Part shown: in pieces, positions 25,691 to 32,775 of the stretch
Position numbering within the stretch: position 1 is the stretch's first letter
How the letters are laid out: each line of letters starts with the position of its first letter
Source: DASWDH01 sp035318505
GTDB taxonomy: Bacteria > Myxococcota_A > Polyangia > Polyangiales > Polyangiaceae
DNA: 44,873 nucleotides
Reading direction: 5' to 3'
NCBI GenBank assembly: GCA_035318505.1
Contig: DATHEQ010000472.1
Location: 1 to 44,873, forward strand
The notes under the pieces: generated by a model
Database searches by the model: none
Told to the model about the DNA's origin: nothing
The model's input: only the letters and a program-made list of their open reading frames with translations
Made by a program: the position numbers and the translations under genes

Positions 25691-25784
25691 GCGTGAGTCT
25701 CCGCACCTTCCGCGGCGGAAAGCAAGCTGGCCGAGCAAGTTTGCCGCACGGCGCACCCCAGGCGGGTGCTATCAACGGCGTCGA

Positions 25785-27068
25785 GTGAACGGCACCGGCG
25801 AACGACTGCGGTTCTTCCTCTGCACCCGCGACACGGCGGGCGTCATGAGTGGGCTCGCACTGGGTCTCCGCAAGCTCGGTCACGCCGTGACGACGATGGC
25901 GTTCGAGCGGGAAGTGTACACGCCGGACCTCGGCTATGACATCGTCCGCGGCCGCCCGATTCAAGCGCGCTACGATTACAACAAGCGCGCGTCGCGCCTC
26001 GTGCGCGCCCTCGCGTGGCGAACGGACCAACTTCTCGGCTACCTGCAGAATGGCCTCGCCACGCCCGAATATCTGCAGCACGACGTCTTCGTGATCTTCG
26101 CCGCTCCTTGGGAGCCGGAGTGGCTGCTCTACCCGCTACTAAAGCGCCTGGGAAAAGCCGTCGTGGTTTACTACGTCGGCTCGGAGGCGCGGCACCTGGA
26201 TCCCTTCTCACAAGAGTTCGGCGTCGACCCGAGCGGCTGGGGCGCGGACCTCTTCAGGGACCCGATCAACGTGAAGCTGCGCGCGATACGCGCGTCCGAA
26301 CTCTATGCTGACACGATCTACTCGCTCCCCGATGTGGCGGGCATGCAAATCCGTCCATACCACCACGCACATCTGCCGCTCGACGTCATCCACGAGATTC
26401 CCGGCGGCGTCCCTGATCGCCGCGCACCGGTCATCCTGCATGCGCCTTCCCGGTCGGACATCAAGGGCACGTCGCTGGTTGCCGCCGCCATCGAGCAGTT
26501 GAAGCGCGAGGGCATCGCTCTGGACTTCCGAGTGCTGACGAACGTGCCGCGACAGGCGGTGCTCGACGAGCTGAAGAACGCGGACATCGTCGTCGACCAG
26601 CTCTTTTTCCACGGCCCCGGCGTTCTCGCGGCGGAGGCCATGAGCGCAGGGTGCGCCGTCGCGACGCGAATTGTCGAGCCGCCTTCTCCAGCGTTCGACC
26701 CGCCCCTCTGTCCCATCCGCCCCGCGAACATCGTGGAGCGCCTCCGTGAACTCATCCTCGATCGGGCAAAGCGCGTCCTGCTCGCGCGAAAGGCCCAGTC
26801 ATGGGCACGGACCACCTTCGATCCGGAGCGCGTCGCTGCCGACGTCGTGCTGCGACTGCATGGGGCCGTCGCGCCGGACTACGTCCCGAGCTTCTACCTG
26901 GATGGCTACGCCCCCTCGCAGCGGAACGCCATCTCATGGTCGAACCGCCGCCTCAGCTTGGAGGTGGTCGCACGCTACCGCTCCGAACGGATGTTTTCGC
27001 TCGACGACGCGGTCCGTAGACGGGTGATCGCGGCCCCGATCGCGATGCAGCGGCACGCCGCATTATGA
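25785..27068 (+). CDS. Glycosyltransferase (GT-B, group 1-like)
   Basis: The GTG at 25785 gives a 427-residue protein whose second residues, RLRFFLCTRDTAGVMSGLAL, form a glycosyltransferase-like N-terminus. Upstream in-frame sequence overlaps the divergent gene and is ignored. Landmarks: DVFVIFAAPWEPEWL, VVVYYVGSEARHLD, YADTIYSLPDVAGMQI, VILHAPSRSDIKGTSLV, then VDQLFFHGPGVLAAEAMSAG as the donor-binding part. The family is divergent from the other GTs in the window. The ATG of the Wzx flippase overlaps its stop (ATGA at 27065). Substrate unknown. Confidence 0.75.
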   Translation: MNGTGERLRFFLCTRDTAGVMSGLALGLRKLGHAVTTMAFEREVYTPDLGYDIVRGRPIQARYDYNKRASRLVRALAWRTDQLLGYLQNGLATPEYLQHDVFVIFAAPWEPEWLLYPLLKRLGKAVVVYYVGSEARHLDPFSQEFGVDPSGWGADLFRDPINVKLRAIRASELYADTIYSLPDVAGMQIRPYHHAHLPLDVIHEIPGGVPDRRAPVILHAPSRSDIKGTSLVAAAIEQLKREGIALDFRVLTNVPRQAVLDELKNADIVVDQLFFHGPGVLAAEAMSAGCAVATRIVEPPSPAFDPPLCPIRPANIVERLRELILDRAKRVLLARKAQSWARTTFDPERVAADVVLRLHGAVAPDYVPSFYLDGYAPSQRNAISWSNRRLSLEVVARYRSERMFSLDDAVRRRVIAAPIAMQRHAAL

Positions 27069-28522
27069 GCGTCCTCCGGCGTCTCTTGGGGGAGACCACG
27101 ATCTACGGTCTGTCCGCCGCGGTGACCTCGGCGATAGGCTTTGTCCAACTCCCGATCTACACGCGAGCCTTCACGCCCTCCCAGTACGGCGCACTGGCAC
27201 AGATCAACGCCACGTCGACTCTCGCGATGGTCCTGATCGTGTTCGGCCTCGATAACTCCTCCGCGGTCTGGTACTGGGACCATCCCTCGTTCGAGGAGCG
27301 CTCGCGCACCTTCAGCACCTGGTACGTGTTCACGCTCGTGTCCGCGGCCGTGCTAGCCGCCGTGGCGTTTCTGCTCCGTGTACCGCTCGCGCGCACGGTG
27401 CTGCGCGACGAAGGGATGGCCCCGTTGTGGACGCTCTTCGCGCTAAACCTCCTGACGACGAACTTGGCGCGCATCGGGGCGATCTGGTTCCGCATGGAGC
27501 ATAAGCCGCTGCCCAGCGTGGGCCTCACCGCGGTTCCCGCGCTCGCTACAGCTGCGGTCGGAATCTACCTGGTGACGCAGACGTCGCAGGGTCTGAGCGG
27601 AGCGCTGATCGGCCAAATTGTCGGCTCATGGGTGGGCGCGCTCGTCACCGTCGCGGTGCTACTCCGCCTCCTCTCAGTTGGCAACTTCGACCGGAGGCGG
27701 CTTTGGCTCATGCTCAAGTTTTCGGCGCCGTTGGTGCTGATGACGAAGCTGAACTGGCTCCTCGGTTCGGCCATCACTTTCTTCGTCAACCTCCTGTGCT
27801 CAAGGGAGGACGCCGGCCTGTATCAGGTCGGTGCGTCCATCGCGAGCGTGATCAGTCTGGCCATGTTCGCCTTCGCGCAGGCGTGGGCACCGTCCGCCCT
27901 CGCCATACGCGAGGATGCCGAGGCCCGGAAGGTCTACGGCATCGCGGTGGAAGCGGCCGGTGCCCTCGGGCTCCTGATGGCCGTCGGTCTGGGCGTCGCG
28001 GCGGAGCCCCTGCTGCTCCTGGTGACTCGCCCCGCCTACGTCGCCGCGCGCTGGGTATTGGCCCTCTTGGCCCTCAACACCGTCGTGATGAACGTTCCGG
28101 CCATCCTCTCCGTAACCTTCGCAAGGGCGAAGAGCACTGCACCCCTCGCCAAGGCAACGGCCGCCGGCACGGGGGTGACTATGGTGCTGCTCCCGTTTCT
28201 CATTCACGCCATGGGCAAGGAAGGCGCAGCGCTCTCCGTCGTGCTCGGAAGCCTCACCATTCTAGTGTACTCGTTGCGCGAATCGCAACGAATCTTCCCT
28301 ATCGATATCCGGCTGCCCAGACTGGCCACAGCGGCGGCGCTGTCGGCCGCCACCGAAGTGGCAGGTCTGGCGCTCCATTCCGTCCTTCACACCACGGGCG
28401 CCATGCTGGGCGTCGCGATCCTGGCGACCGTGGCCCTGGCGGTCCTCCTCGGGTTCCTCTATCGTCGCCCCCTCGCCACTGCTGTCGCTGAGCTTCGCGC
28501 GGCCCGCAGCACGTCGGCATGA
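27065..28522 (+). CDS. wzx: Wzx-type lipid-linked oligosaccharide flippase (MOP superfamily)
   Basis: A 485-residue protein with 12-14 predicted helices, starting LLGETTIYGLSAAVTSAIGF and VQLPIYTRAFTPSQYGALAQ, the typical N-terminus of polysaccharide-transport proteins (RfbX/Wzx, PF01943/PF13440). It translocates undecaprenyl-PP-linked repeat units across the inner membrane for Wzy polymerisation and Wzc-controlled export. It is the only flippase in the window. The start overlaps the preceding GT stop. Its own stop overlaps another ATG (28519), but what follows is mobile-element debris, so a downstream partner gene may have been lost. Confidence 0.9.
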   Translation: MSVLRRLLGETTIYGLSAAVTSAIGFVQLPIYTRAFTPSQYGALAQINATSTLAMVLIVFGLDNSSAVWYWDHPSFEERSRTFSTWYVFTLVSAAVLAAVAFLLRVPLARTVLRDEGMAPLWTLFALNLLTTNLARIGAIWFRMEHKPLPSVGLTAVPALATAAVGIYLVTQTSQGLSGALIGQIVGSWVGALVTVAVLLRLLSVGNFDRRRLWLMLKFSAPLVLMTKLNWLLGSAITFFVNLLCSREDAGLYQVGASIASVISLAMFAFAQAWAPSALAIREDAEARKVYGIAVEAAGALGLLMAVGLGVAAEPLLLLVTRPAYVAARWVLALLALNTVVMNVPAILSVTFARAKSTAPLAKATAAGTGVTMVLLPFLIHAMGKEGAALSVVLGSLTILVYSLRESQRIFPIDIRLPRLATAAALSAATEVAGLALHSVLHTTGAMLGVAILATVALAVLLGFLYRRPLATAVAELRAARSTSA

Positions 28523-28692
28523 ACGCCACCACATTGGCCTCGCAACCGCGTCGGAGCAACGCCCACATCGCTACCACGCCGGTCAAGTACGCTGGCGTGC
28601 TCGCGAGTGCCATCCTCTTGCATTCGCGCATCGCACCGGTCGGTGCTCGTCCCGCCGCCTGCTTCCAAGAGGCACAGCCACCACCGATCTGA
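28519..28692 (+). other. Short ORF coupled to wzx, possible truncated downstream gene
   Basis: Fifty-seven codons begin with an ATG overlapping the wzx stop (ATGA at 28519-28522), the same junction style as intact operon partners here. The translation has a polar start, KYAGVLASAILLHSRIAPVG as a weak hydrophobic stretch, then a low-complexity Pro-rich end that may already be foreign sequence. No family is recognised. It may be the 5' remnant of a gene (a polymerase or ligase would fit) cut off by the insertion cluster that starts here, or a chance ORF. Confidence 0.35.
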
Positions 28693-29071
28693 AACATCTA
28701 TCGGCCGGTGGGCCGAAATTTTGAAGCGAACCTTGGACTTCGACGTCCTGTCTCGTCCCAACTGCGATGGTCGTGCTCGCCATGGTCACGGACCGAAAAG
28801 AGCATTGTCCCCACCTCGGCCGTGGGTGAATCGACCGACGTGCCTGTTCGCTCACCGAGCCGCGTCCCCCCTATGGCGGAGCGTCGTCTTGCGTGGAAAA
28901 GCGGTGGGCGACGTCGAATAACCACGGCGCTCCCCTCCACGAGCCGCGGCTCTGCGGGATCGGTGTGCCCAAGGCGCGCGAATTTCGACTTTGGTTCGCT
29001 TTCCCCATCGCCACTCTCGCCCCGGGCTCCCCTTGCACCCCGAGCGCCTCGAAGGGCTCCTTCGCTCTCAG
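28693..29071. other. Non-coding or unrecognisable remnant sequence
   Basis: About 380 bases between the wzx-coupled ORF and the first recognisable transposase fragment. Open frames exist on both strands because of high GC, but none gives a recognisable protein or a usual start. Probably decayed mobile DNA. Confidence 0.5.
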
Positions 29072-29157
29072 TCCTGCAACGGACGCATGCAGCTTCTTGC
29101 CTTGGTGACCGACACCAAGAGCGTCGCCCGCTACCTGCGCGCCATCGGGGAAGACGC
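29072..29157 (+). pseudogene. Transposase C-terminal fragment, IS91-like
   Basis: In one frame: SCNGRMQLLALVTDTKSVAR then YLRAIGED. The pattern C-x-GRM-x-LLALVTD-x-x-SVARYL-x-x-IGE recalls the end of IS91-type (Y2) transposases, where a zinc-like CGGRM precedes a VTD helix. Only about 28 residues remain, so family assignment is tentative. The frame runs on directly into an IS3-like fragment, an accidental fusion. Confidence 0.4.
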
Positions 29158-29323
29158 CAGCGCATCGAAAGCGACATCAAACGCATCCGAACGCTCGAAA
29201 GGGGAGCTCGCGCGCAAGGAGGAGGCGCTTGCCGAAGCGGCGGCATTTCTCATCCTCAAAAAAAAACTGGACCACTACTGGGTGGGCGTGGGCGACGACA
29301 CGGACGAGGAGACCGAGAAGTGA
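29158..29323 (+). pseudogene. IS3-like orfA, 3' fragment
   Basis: SERSKGELARKEEALAEAAA, FLILKKKLDHYW and a Asp/Glu-rich tail (GDDTDEETEK) match the C-terminal end of OrfA proteins of an IS3-type group (ELRRKEKALAEAAALLVLKKK). The N-terminal helix-turn-helix is missing. The TGA overlaps the GTG of the following orfB fragment (GTGA at 29320-29323), as in intact elements of this group. Confidence 0.6.
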
Positions 29324-29477
29324 TCCTCGCAACCATCAGCCAAGCGCAAGCTGCTGGCGCGCGGCTGGACAAGGCCTGCAAGACGGCCGGTATCTCAGCA
29401 CGCACCATCGAGCGCTGGCGAGAGCATCCCGATGCCGACGACGGGCGCCGTGGCCCACAAAGCCGCCCTGTCAACGT
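29320..29477 (+). pseudogene. IS3-like orfB, N-terminal fragment
   Basis: Reads VILATISQAQAAGARLDKAC, KTAGISARTIERWREHP and RRGPQSRPVN, the N-terminal helix-turn-helix of an IS3-type OrfB; the rve integrase core is absent. At about 29475 the sequence switches to the tnpB of an IS66 element in the opposite orientation. Confidence 0.6.
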
Positions 29478-29805
29478 CGGCGAGCGCGGGACAAGTCGAT
29501 TCCTTCGATGATCAGCGCCAACTCGGCTGCCTCGATCGCCTGGGCTTGCAGGTTCCCACCTGCGGAAAAAGTCGGGCAAAAGCGTCCACGCTCGAGACGC
29601 TTCGACCACAGCGCAAAACCGTTGCGATCCCAATAGACGATACGCACGCGCTCGCGCCGCTTCGAGAAAAAGATGAACAGAGGCCGCTCAAGGGGTCATG
29701 CCGCAAGACGTCGCGAACCAGTACCATCAGGCTGTCGGCGCCTTTGCGCCCGTCGACGGGCTGGGTCGCCATGAACAGCCGCACGCTCGGCGGCAGGCTC
29801 AGCAA
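29471..29805 (-). pseudogene. IS66 tnpB (Orf2), frameshifted
   Basis: Starts with TTG 29805 overlapping the tnpA stop: LSLPPSVRLFMATQPVDGRK then GADSLMVLVRDVLRHDPLSG, the classic Orf2 N-terminus. A one-base deletion near 29690 shifts the frame to LFIFFSKRRERVRIVYWDRN and GFALWSKRLERGRF. The end LIIEGIDLSRARRR with a stop at 29471 looks natural. Bases 29478-29608 are the inverted partner of 15586-15716. No tnpC follows. Confidence 0.85.
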
Positions 29806-30162
29806 CCTGTGTCTCGCTCGAGAAGCTCCAAAATGCGACGCAGCGAGGCGGGGTCGAACGCCTCACTTACGAAAAGCACGTGGCCGTAACGAAGAACGAG
29901 TTCGACCCGTGTGGGCTCGCGCTTTTGAAGGTACGGGGCGCAGCTCCACGAACTTCGGACCCGTTGGCGTCCTACCCATCTTCAATTTGCGCTGCCAGCG
30001 AGCCAAGCGTGCCGGCTTCAGTCCTTCACCCTCCGCGAACTTCTCGATTGGCAGCCTGGAAGCCTCGAATGCCGCCACGATGGCGCGGGCCTCCTCGCGG
30101 CTCCAGCGAACTCGGGTTCGGTCGGGCAGTCGAGAAACGGCGTCAGTAGAAGACTTGGGCAT
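29799..30162 (-). pseudogene. IS66 tnpA (Orf1), frameshifted
   Basis: From ATG 30162: MPKSSTDAVSRLPDRTRVRW, SREEARAIVAAFEASRLPIE and KFAEGEGLKPARLARWQRKL, the helix-turn-helix accessory protein of IS66 elements. It then has FVELRPVPSK. An extra A in a run of four near 29930 breaks the frame. The restored frame reads REPTRVELVLRYGHVLFVSE and ends LELLERDTGC at 29799, overlapping the tnpB start. One homopolymer base is the only lesion seen. Confidence 0.85.
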
Positions 30163-30209
30163 GGCGGACCTCCGCCCCGCTGCATGCCACGACGCCCCGC
30201 CTGCCTCCA

Positions 30210-30232
30210 TACGCCGCTCGTGGATGGATTAC
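30210..30232 (-). repeat. IS66 element B outer terminal repeat
   Basis: On the minus strand starts GTAATCCATCCACGAGCGGC, identical to the left end of element A. It interrupts the IS21 istA reading frame. Confidence 0.8.
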
Positions 30233-30771
30233 CGAACGCACGCACGTGCGCATCGAGAACGCTGGTCTGGTCTTGGCGCATATACAGGCACGCAAAGTCG
30301 CGCCCCGAATGCATCAAACGCATCACGAACATCCAGGTCTTCTCGCGCTTGCCGCACAAGTCGACGAGCACCTCGAAAAAGTCGACCTCGGCGAGATCAC
30401 CGGCCGGGTAGACCAGAGGCACGAACACCTCTCGTCGTCGCCTTTTCCACTCGACGACCGCCTCTCACCGTCGTGACCCCGACGTCGAATCCTTCGGCCA
30501 ACAGCATCCCGTGCAGCCGCTTCGCCGTCAGCCGGTGCTTGCCTCCTGTCCACTGCGGCGACTCCGTCAGCAACGCCTCGAGCCGTACGCCCACCCTCGC
30601 CCAGACCGGTCGAGCCCTCGGTGCCAGCTCCACCCGCACCGGCGTTGGCCATTCTAGGTATCGCTTAACCGTGTTGCGCGCGATCCCTATCTCTCGCGCA
30701 ACTCGCCGAATCGTTTGACCTTCTACAAGCACCTTGTGCCGAACCACGTGAACCTGATCCATGCGCAGCAT
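30233..30771 (-). pseudogene. IS21-family transposase istA, 5' part, interrupted by IS66
   Basis: Starts MLRMDQVHVVRHKVLVEGQT and IRRVAREIGIARNTVKRYLE (helix-turn-helix of IstA), then WTGGKHRLTAKRLHGMLLAE. An extra base near 30452 shifts the frame to AVVEWKRRRREVFVPLVYPA and GDLAEVDFFEVLVDL, containing the first catalytic Asp of the rve domain, then DFACLYMRQDQTSVLDAHVR. It is cut after AF at 30232 by the end of IS66 element B. The rest of istA and the helper istB are absent. Confidence 0.85.
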
Positions 30772-30810
30772 CCTCCTGCGTTGCGTACCCGCCATCGATG
30801 CCGGGGTGGG

Positions 30811-30851
30811 TCAATTTCCGAGCGGCGTTTGGATCAGTTTCCGAGCGGCGT
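30811..30851. repeat. IS21 end: two direct 18-bp repeats
   Basis: TCA[A/G]TTTCCGAGCGGCGT at 30811-30828 and 30834-30851, 23 bp apart, upstream of the istA start. IS21 elements carry repeated transposase-binding sites at their ends, so this is probably the left end of the element, near the intact methyltransferase gene. Confidence 0.65.
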
Positions 30852-30916
30852 GATCAACTGGTGCGAGGACGGGGCTAGGAAGACGAGCCAGGACCTTCAT
30901 CGTCTTCCGCCGGCCC

Positions 30917-31609
30917 TCACCCTAAATCAAATGCCGGCTTCCGACCCAGCACGATGTACTGCGCGCCCAATGGAAGGCCTGCGAGGTAGGGTTCAATACC
31001 CCGCAACGCTCGGAGCATTTTCGGAAATATGAAGAGAAAATCGTGATGGACGATTTCGAAACCGCCATCCCGCAATAGGCGGCAGGTCTCGGGTCCACTC
31101 AGCATGACGGCATCGCGATCGAACGGTATACGGCTCATCACCCAGCGAGTTCCGGGATTCCACGGATTGTTCTCCCAGAGGGCGAACAGCGCCCCGGGCC
31201 GCAGTGAGTCACGTATCCTCTTCACAAGGGGGCTGCGTTCCGTGACTGCGACGTGATGGAACACGCCATTACAATAGACCAGATCATAGTCGGACGCTGG
31301 AGTGAACTCCTTCGTGAGAGCGAAAGTCTCGTCGGGGTGATCTCTTCGGGCTATCGCGATCTCCTCTTCCGAGGGATCGACACCGACGACAACGCGTGCA
31401 CCAAGCACGCGTCGTAGCACCGGCGCCGAGGATCCCGTGCCACAGCCGTAGTCGAGTACACGCGTGGGGCGCACTCCGAGTCGGTCGAGGCGATTCTTCA
31501 GCCACGAAACCCGCCCCTCGAGGAAGAAATCGCGACTCTCTCCGGACAGAGAGAGCCCTCGACTGAGGTCACTATCATAACTATGGGCATGAGCGTCGAA
31601 CTGACTCAA
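30917..31609 (-). CDS. SAM-dependent methyltransferase
   Basis: A 230-residue class I methyltransferase. The chosen start is TTG 31609, which overlaps the GT2 stop (TTGA) and is preceded by AGAGG. It gives SQFDAHAHSYDSDLSRGLSL, a typical N-terminus; the long open frame upstream lies inside the GT2 gene. Motif I VLDYGCGTGSSAPVL begins at about residue 51, VVVGVDPSEEEI is motif II, and YDLVYCNGVFHHV follows. No membrane segment. It is last of the GT39-GT2-methyltransferase operon, and may methylate a sugar or a polyprenyl-linked intermediate. The IS21 end lies within 70 bp of its stop. Confidence 0.83.
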   Translation of the reverse strand: MSQFDAHAHSYDSDLSRGLSLSGESRDFFLEGRVSWLKNRLDRLGVRPTRVLDYGCGTGSSAPVLRRVLGARVVVGVDPSEEEIAIARRDHPDETFALTKEFTPASDYDLVYCNGVFHHVAVTERSPLVKRIRDSLRPGALFALWENNPWNPGTRWVMSRIPFDRDAVMLSGPETCRLLRDGGFEIVHHDFLFIFPKMLRALRGIEPYLAGLPLGAQYIVLGRKPAFDLG

Positions 31610-32775
31610 TGTCGCCTCTGCAAGCTCAGGATACTGATGACGAAACTGGAGAGAATCGTCTGCGCGCCCAGGGCGGACAGGGCTACGCCGGGAATCACGA
31701 GGCGCATTGTGTACGCGTAGTCGAGCGGACCGAACCCAACTGCACGCCACTCCGCGACAGACCACCCGAGCAAAGCAAGTCCCCCGGCGACGGCGCCGAC
31801 ACCGAGGAGGAGCCCTTTTTCTAGATCGAACACCTTGAAAAAGCGTGCCATGCGTGGATCGTCGGGCATCAACCGCTCGTTGATGGAAAACATCTTGGCG
31901 AAGATTGCGAAGAAAATTGCTTGGTGACCGAGGAGAAGTGCCAAGCTCGCGACCAAGAGTGTATGCGCGTCGAGGTTTGCTCCCATGAGTTGGATGCCGG
32001 GCAGGGCCAAGGCGTAGCCGAGAAGACCGAGCAGGAACATGCAGATACCGGGAATGAGAAACAACCACCGCGGGCTGCACATCAGAAAGAAGCGCAGTGT
32101 GCGCCAACCGTCGCGGAACGTCTTGAGATGTGGCGCGTGCGCTTTTCGCCCATCGGGGTGGAGGGTGATGGGCACTTCGGCGATGTTCATCTTGTAACGG
32201 CTCGTCTTGATGATCATCTCGGTGGCGAACTCCATGCCCGTGCAGCGCATGTCCAATCGCTCGTACGCTCCCTTGGTGAAACCGCGCATGCCGCAGTAAA
32301 CATCGTGAATGGGGGCGTTGAACATCGTCCGCACCATCGCCGAGAACATCGGATTGCCCCACCACCGGTGCAAGAAAGGCATGGCACCGGGGAGAATCTT
32401 GCCGCCGCCCGATGGCAGACGGCACCCTTGCACGAGATCGTGCCCCTTGCGCAGCTCGTCGACGAACCGAGGAATCTCGCGAAAATCGTAGCTATCATCA
32501 GCGTCGCCCATGATCACGAAGCGACCACGTGCCGCCGCGATTCCTCCCATGAGCGCATTGCCATAGCCTTTTGCCTTTACGTCGACCACCCGCGCTCCGA
32601 GCCGCTCGGCGATCGCTTGGGAGCCGTCGGATGAACCATTGTCGGCGATCACGACCTCCCCCCGAATACGATGCTGGGAGATCGCCTCCTTCGCTTTGAC
32701 GATGCAGGTCTCGAGAGTGTCGGCCTCGTTCAGACAAGGCATGACGACGCTGAGTTCGATGTCCGAATCATTCAC
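31606..32775 (-). CDS. Family 2 glycosyltransferase, polyprenyl-phosphate-sugar synthase type
   Basis: A 389-residue protein. The GT2 domain spans about 1-230: LSVVMPCLNEADTLETCI, EVVIADNGSSDGSQ, GRFVIMGDADDSYDF with the DXD-like metal motif, and DVYCGMRGFTKGAYERL. It is followed by about four membrane helices (from RWLFLIPGICMFLLGLLGYA). This build matches GtrB/DPM1-type enzymes that transfer a sugar from an NDP donor to polyprenyl phosphate. The upstream, coupled gene is a GT39-like enzyme that would use such a donor, a common functional pair. The GTG start overlaps the preceding stop (GTGA at 32772). Confidence 0.9.
   Translation of the reverse strand: MNDSDIELSVVMPCLNEADTLETCIVKAKEAISQHRIRGEVVIADNGSSDGSQAIAERLGARVVDVKAKGYGNALMGGIAAARGRFVIMGDADDSYDFREIPRFVDELRKGHDLVQGCRLPSGGGKILPGAMPFLHRWWGNPMFSAMVRTMFNAPIHDVYCGMRGFTKGAYERLDMRCTGMEFATEMIIKTSRYKMNIAEVPITLHPDGRKAHAPHLKTFRDGWRTLRFFLMCSPRWLFLIPGICMFLLGLLGYALALPGIQLMGANLDAHTLLVASLALLLGHQAIFFAIFAKMFSINERLMPDDPRMARFFKVFDLEKGLLLGVGAVAGGLALLGWSVAEWRAVGFGPLDYAYTMRLVIPGVALSALGAQTILSSFVISILSLQRRH

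Larger units (their letters stand above)
29478..30232 (-). mobile_element. IS66-family element B remnant (outer end, tnpA, tnpB)
   Basis: Opposite orientation to element A and closely related to it. It begins at the GTAATCC outer end (30232 on the minus strand), carries a frameshifted tnpA and tnpB, and is cut at about 29478 where IS3-like sequence takes over. tnpC and the other end are missing. It retains exactly the part that element A has lost. The outer end is inserted in an IS21 istA gene, within the codons after ...DAHVRAF. Confidence 0.82.

Noticed and set aside
31610..32425. N-terminal extension of the methyltransferase open frame
   Set aside because: It overlaps the GT2 gene and reads as Arg/Ser-rich shadow; TTG 31609 with AGAGG gives the usual N-terminus.
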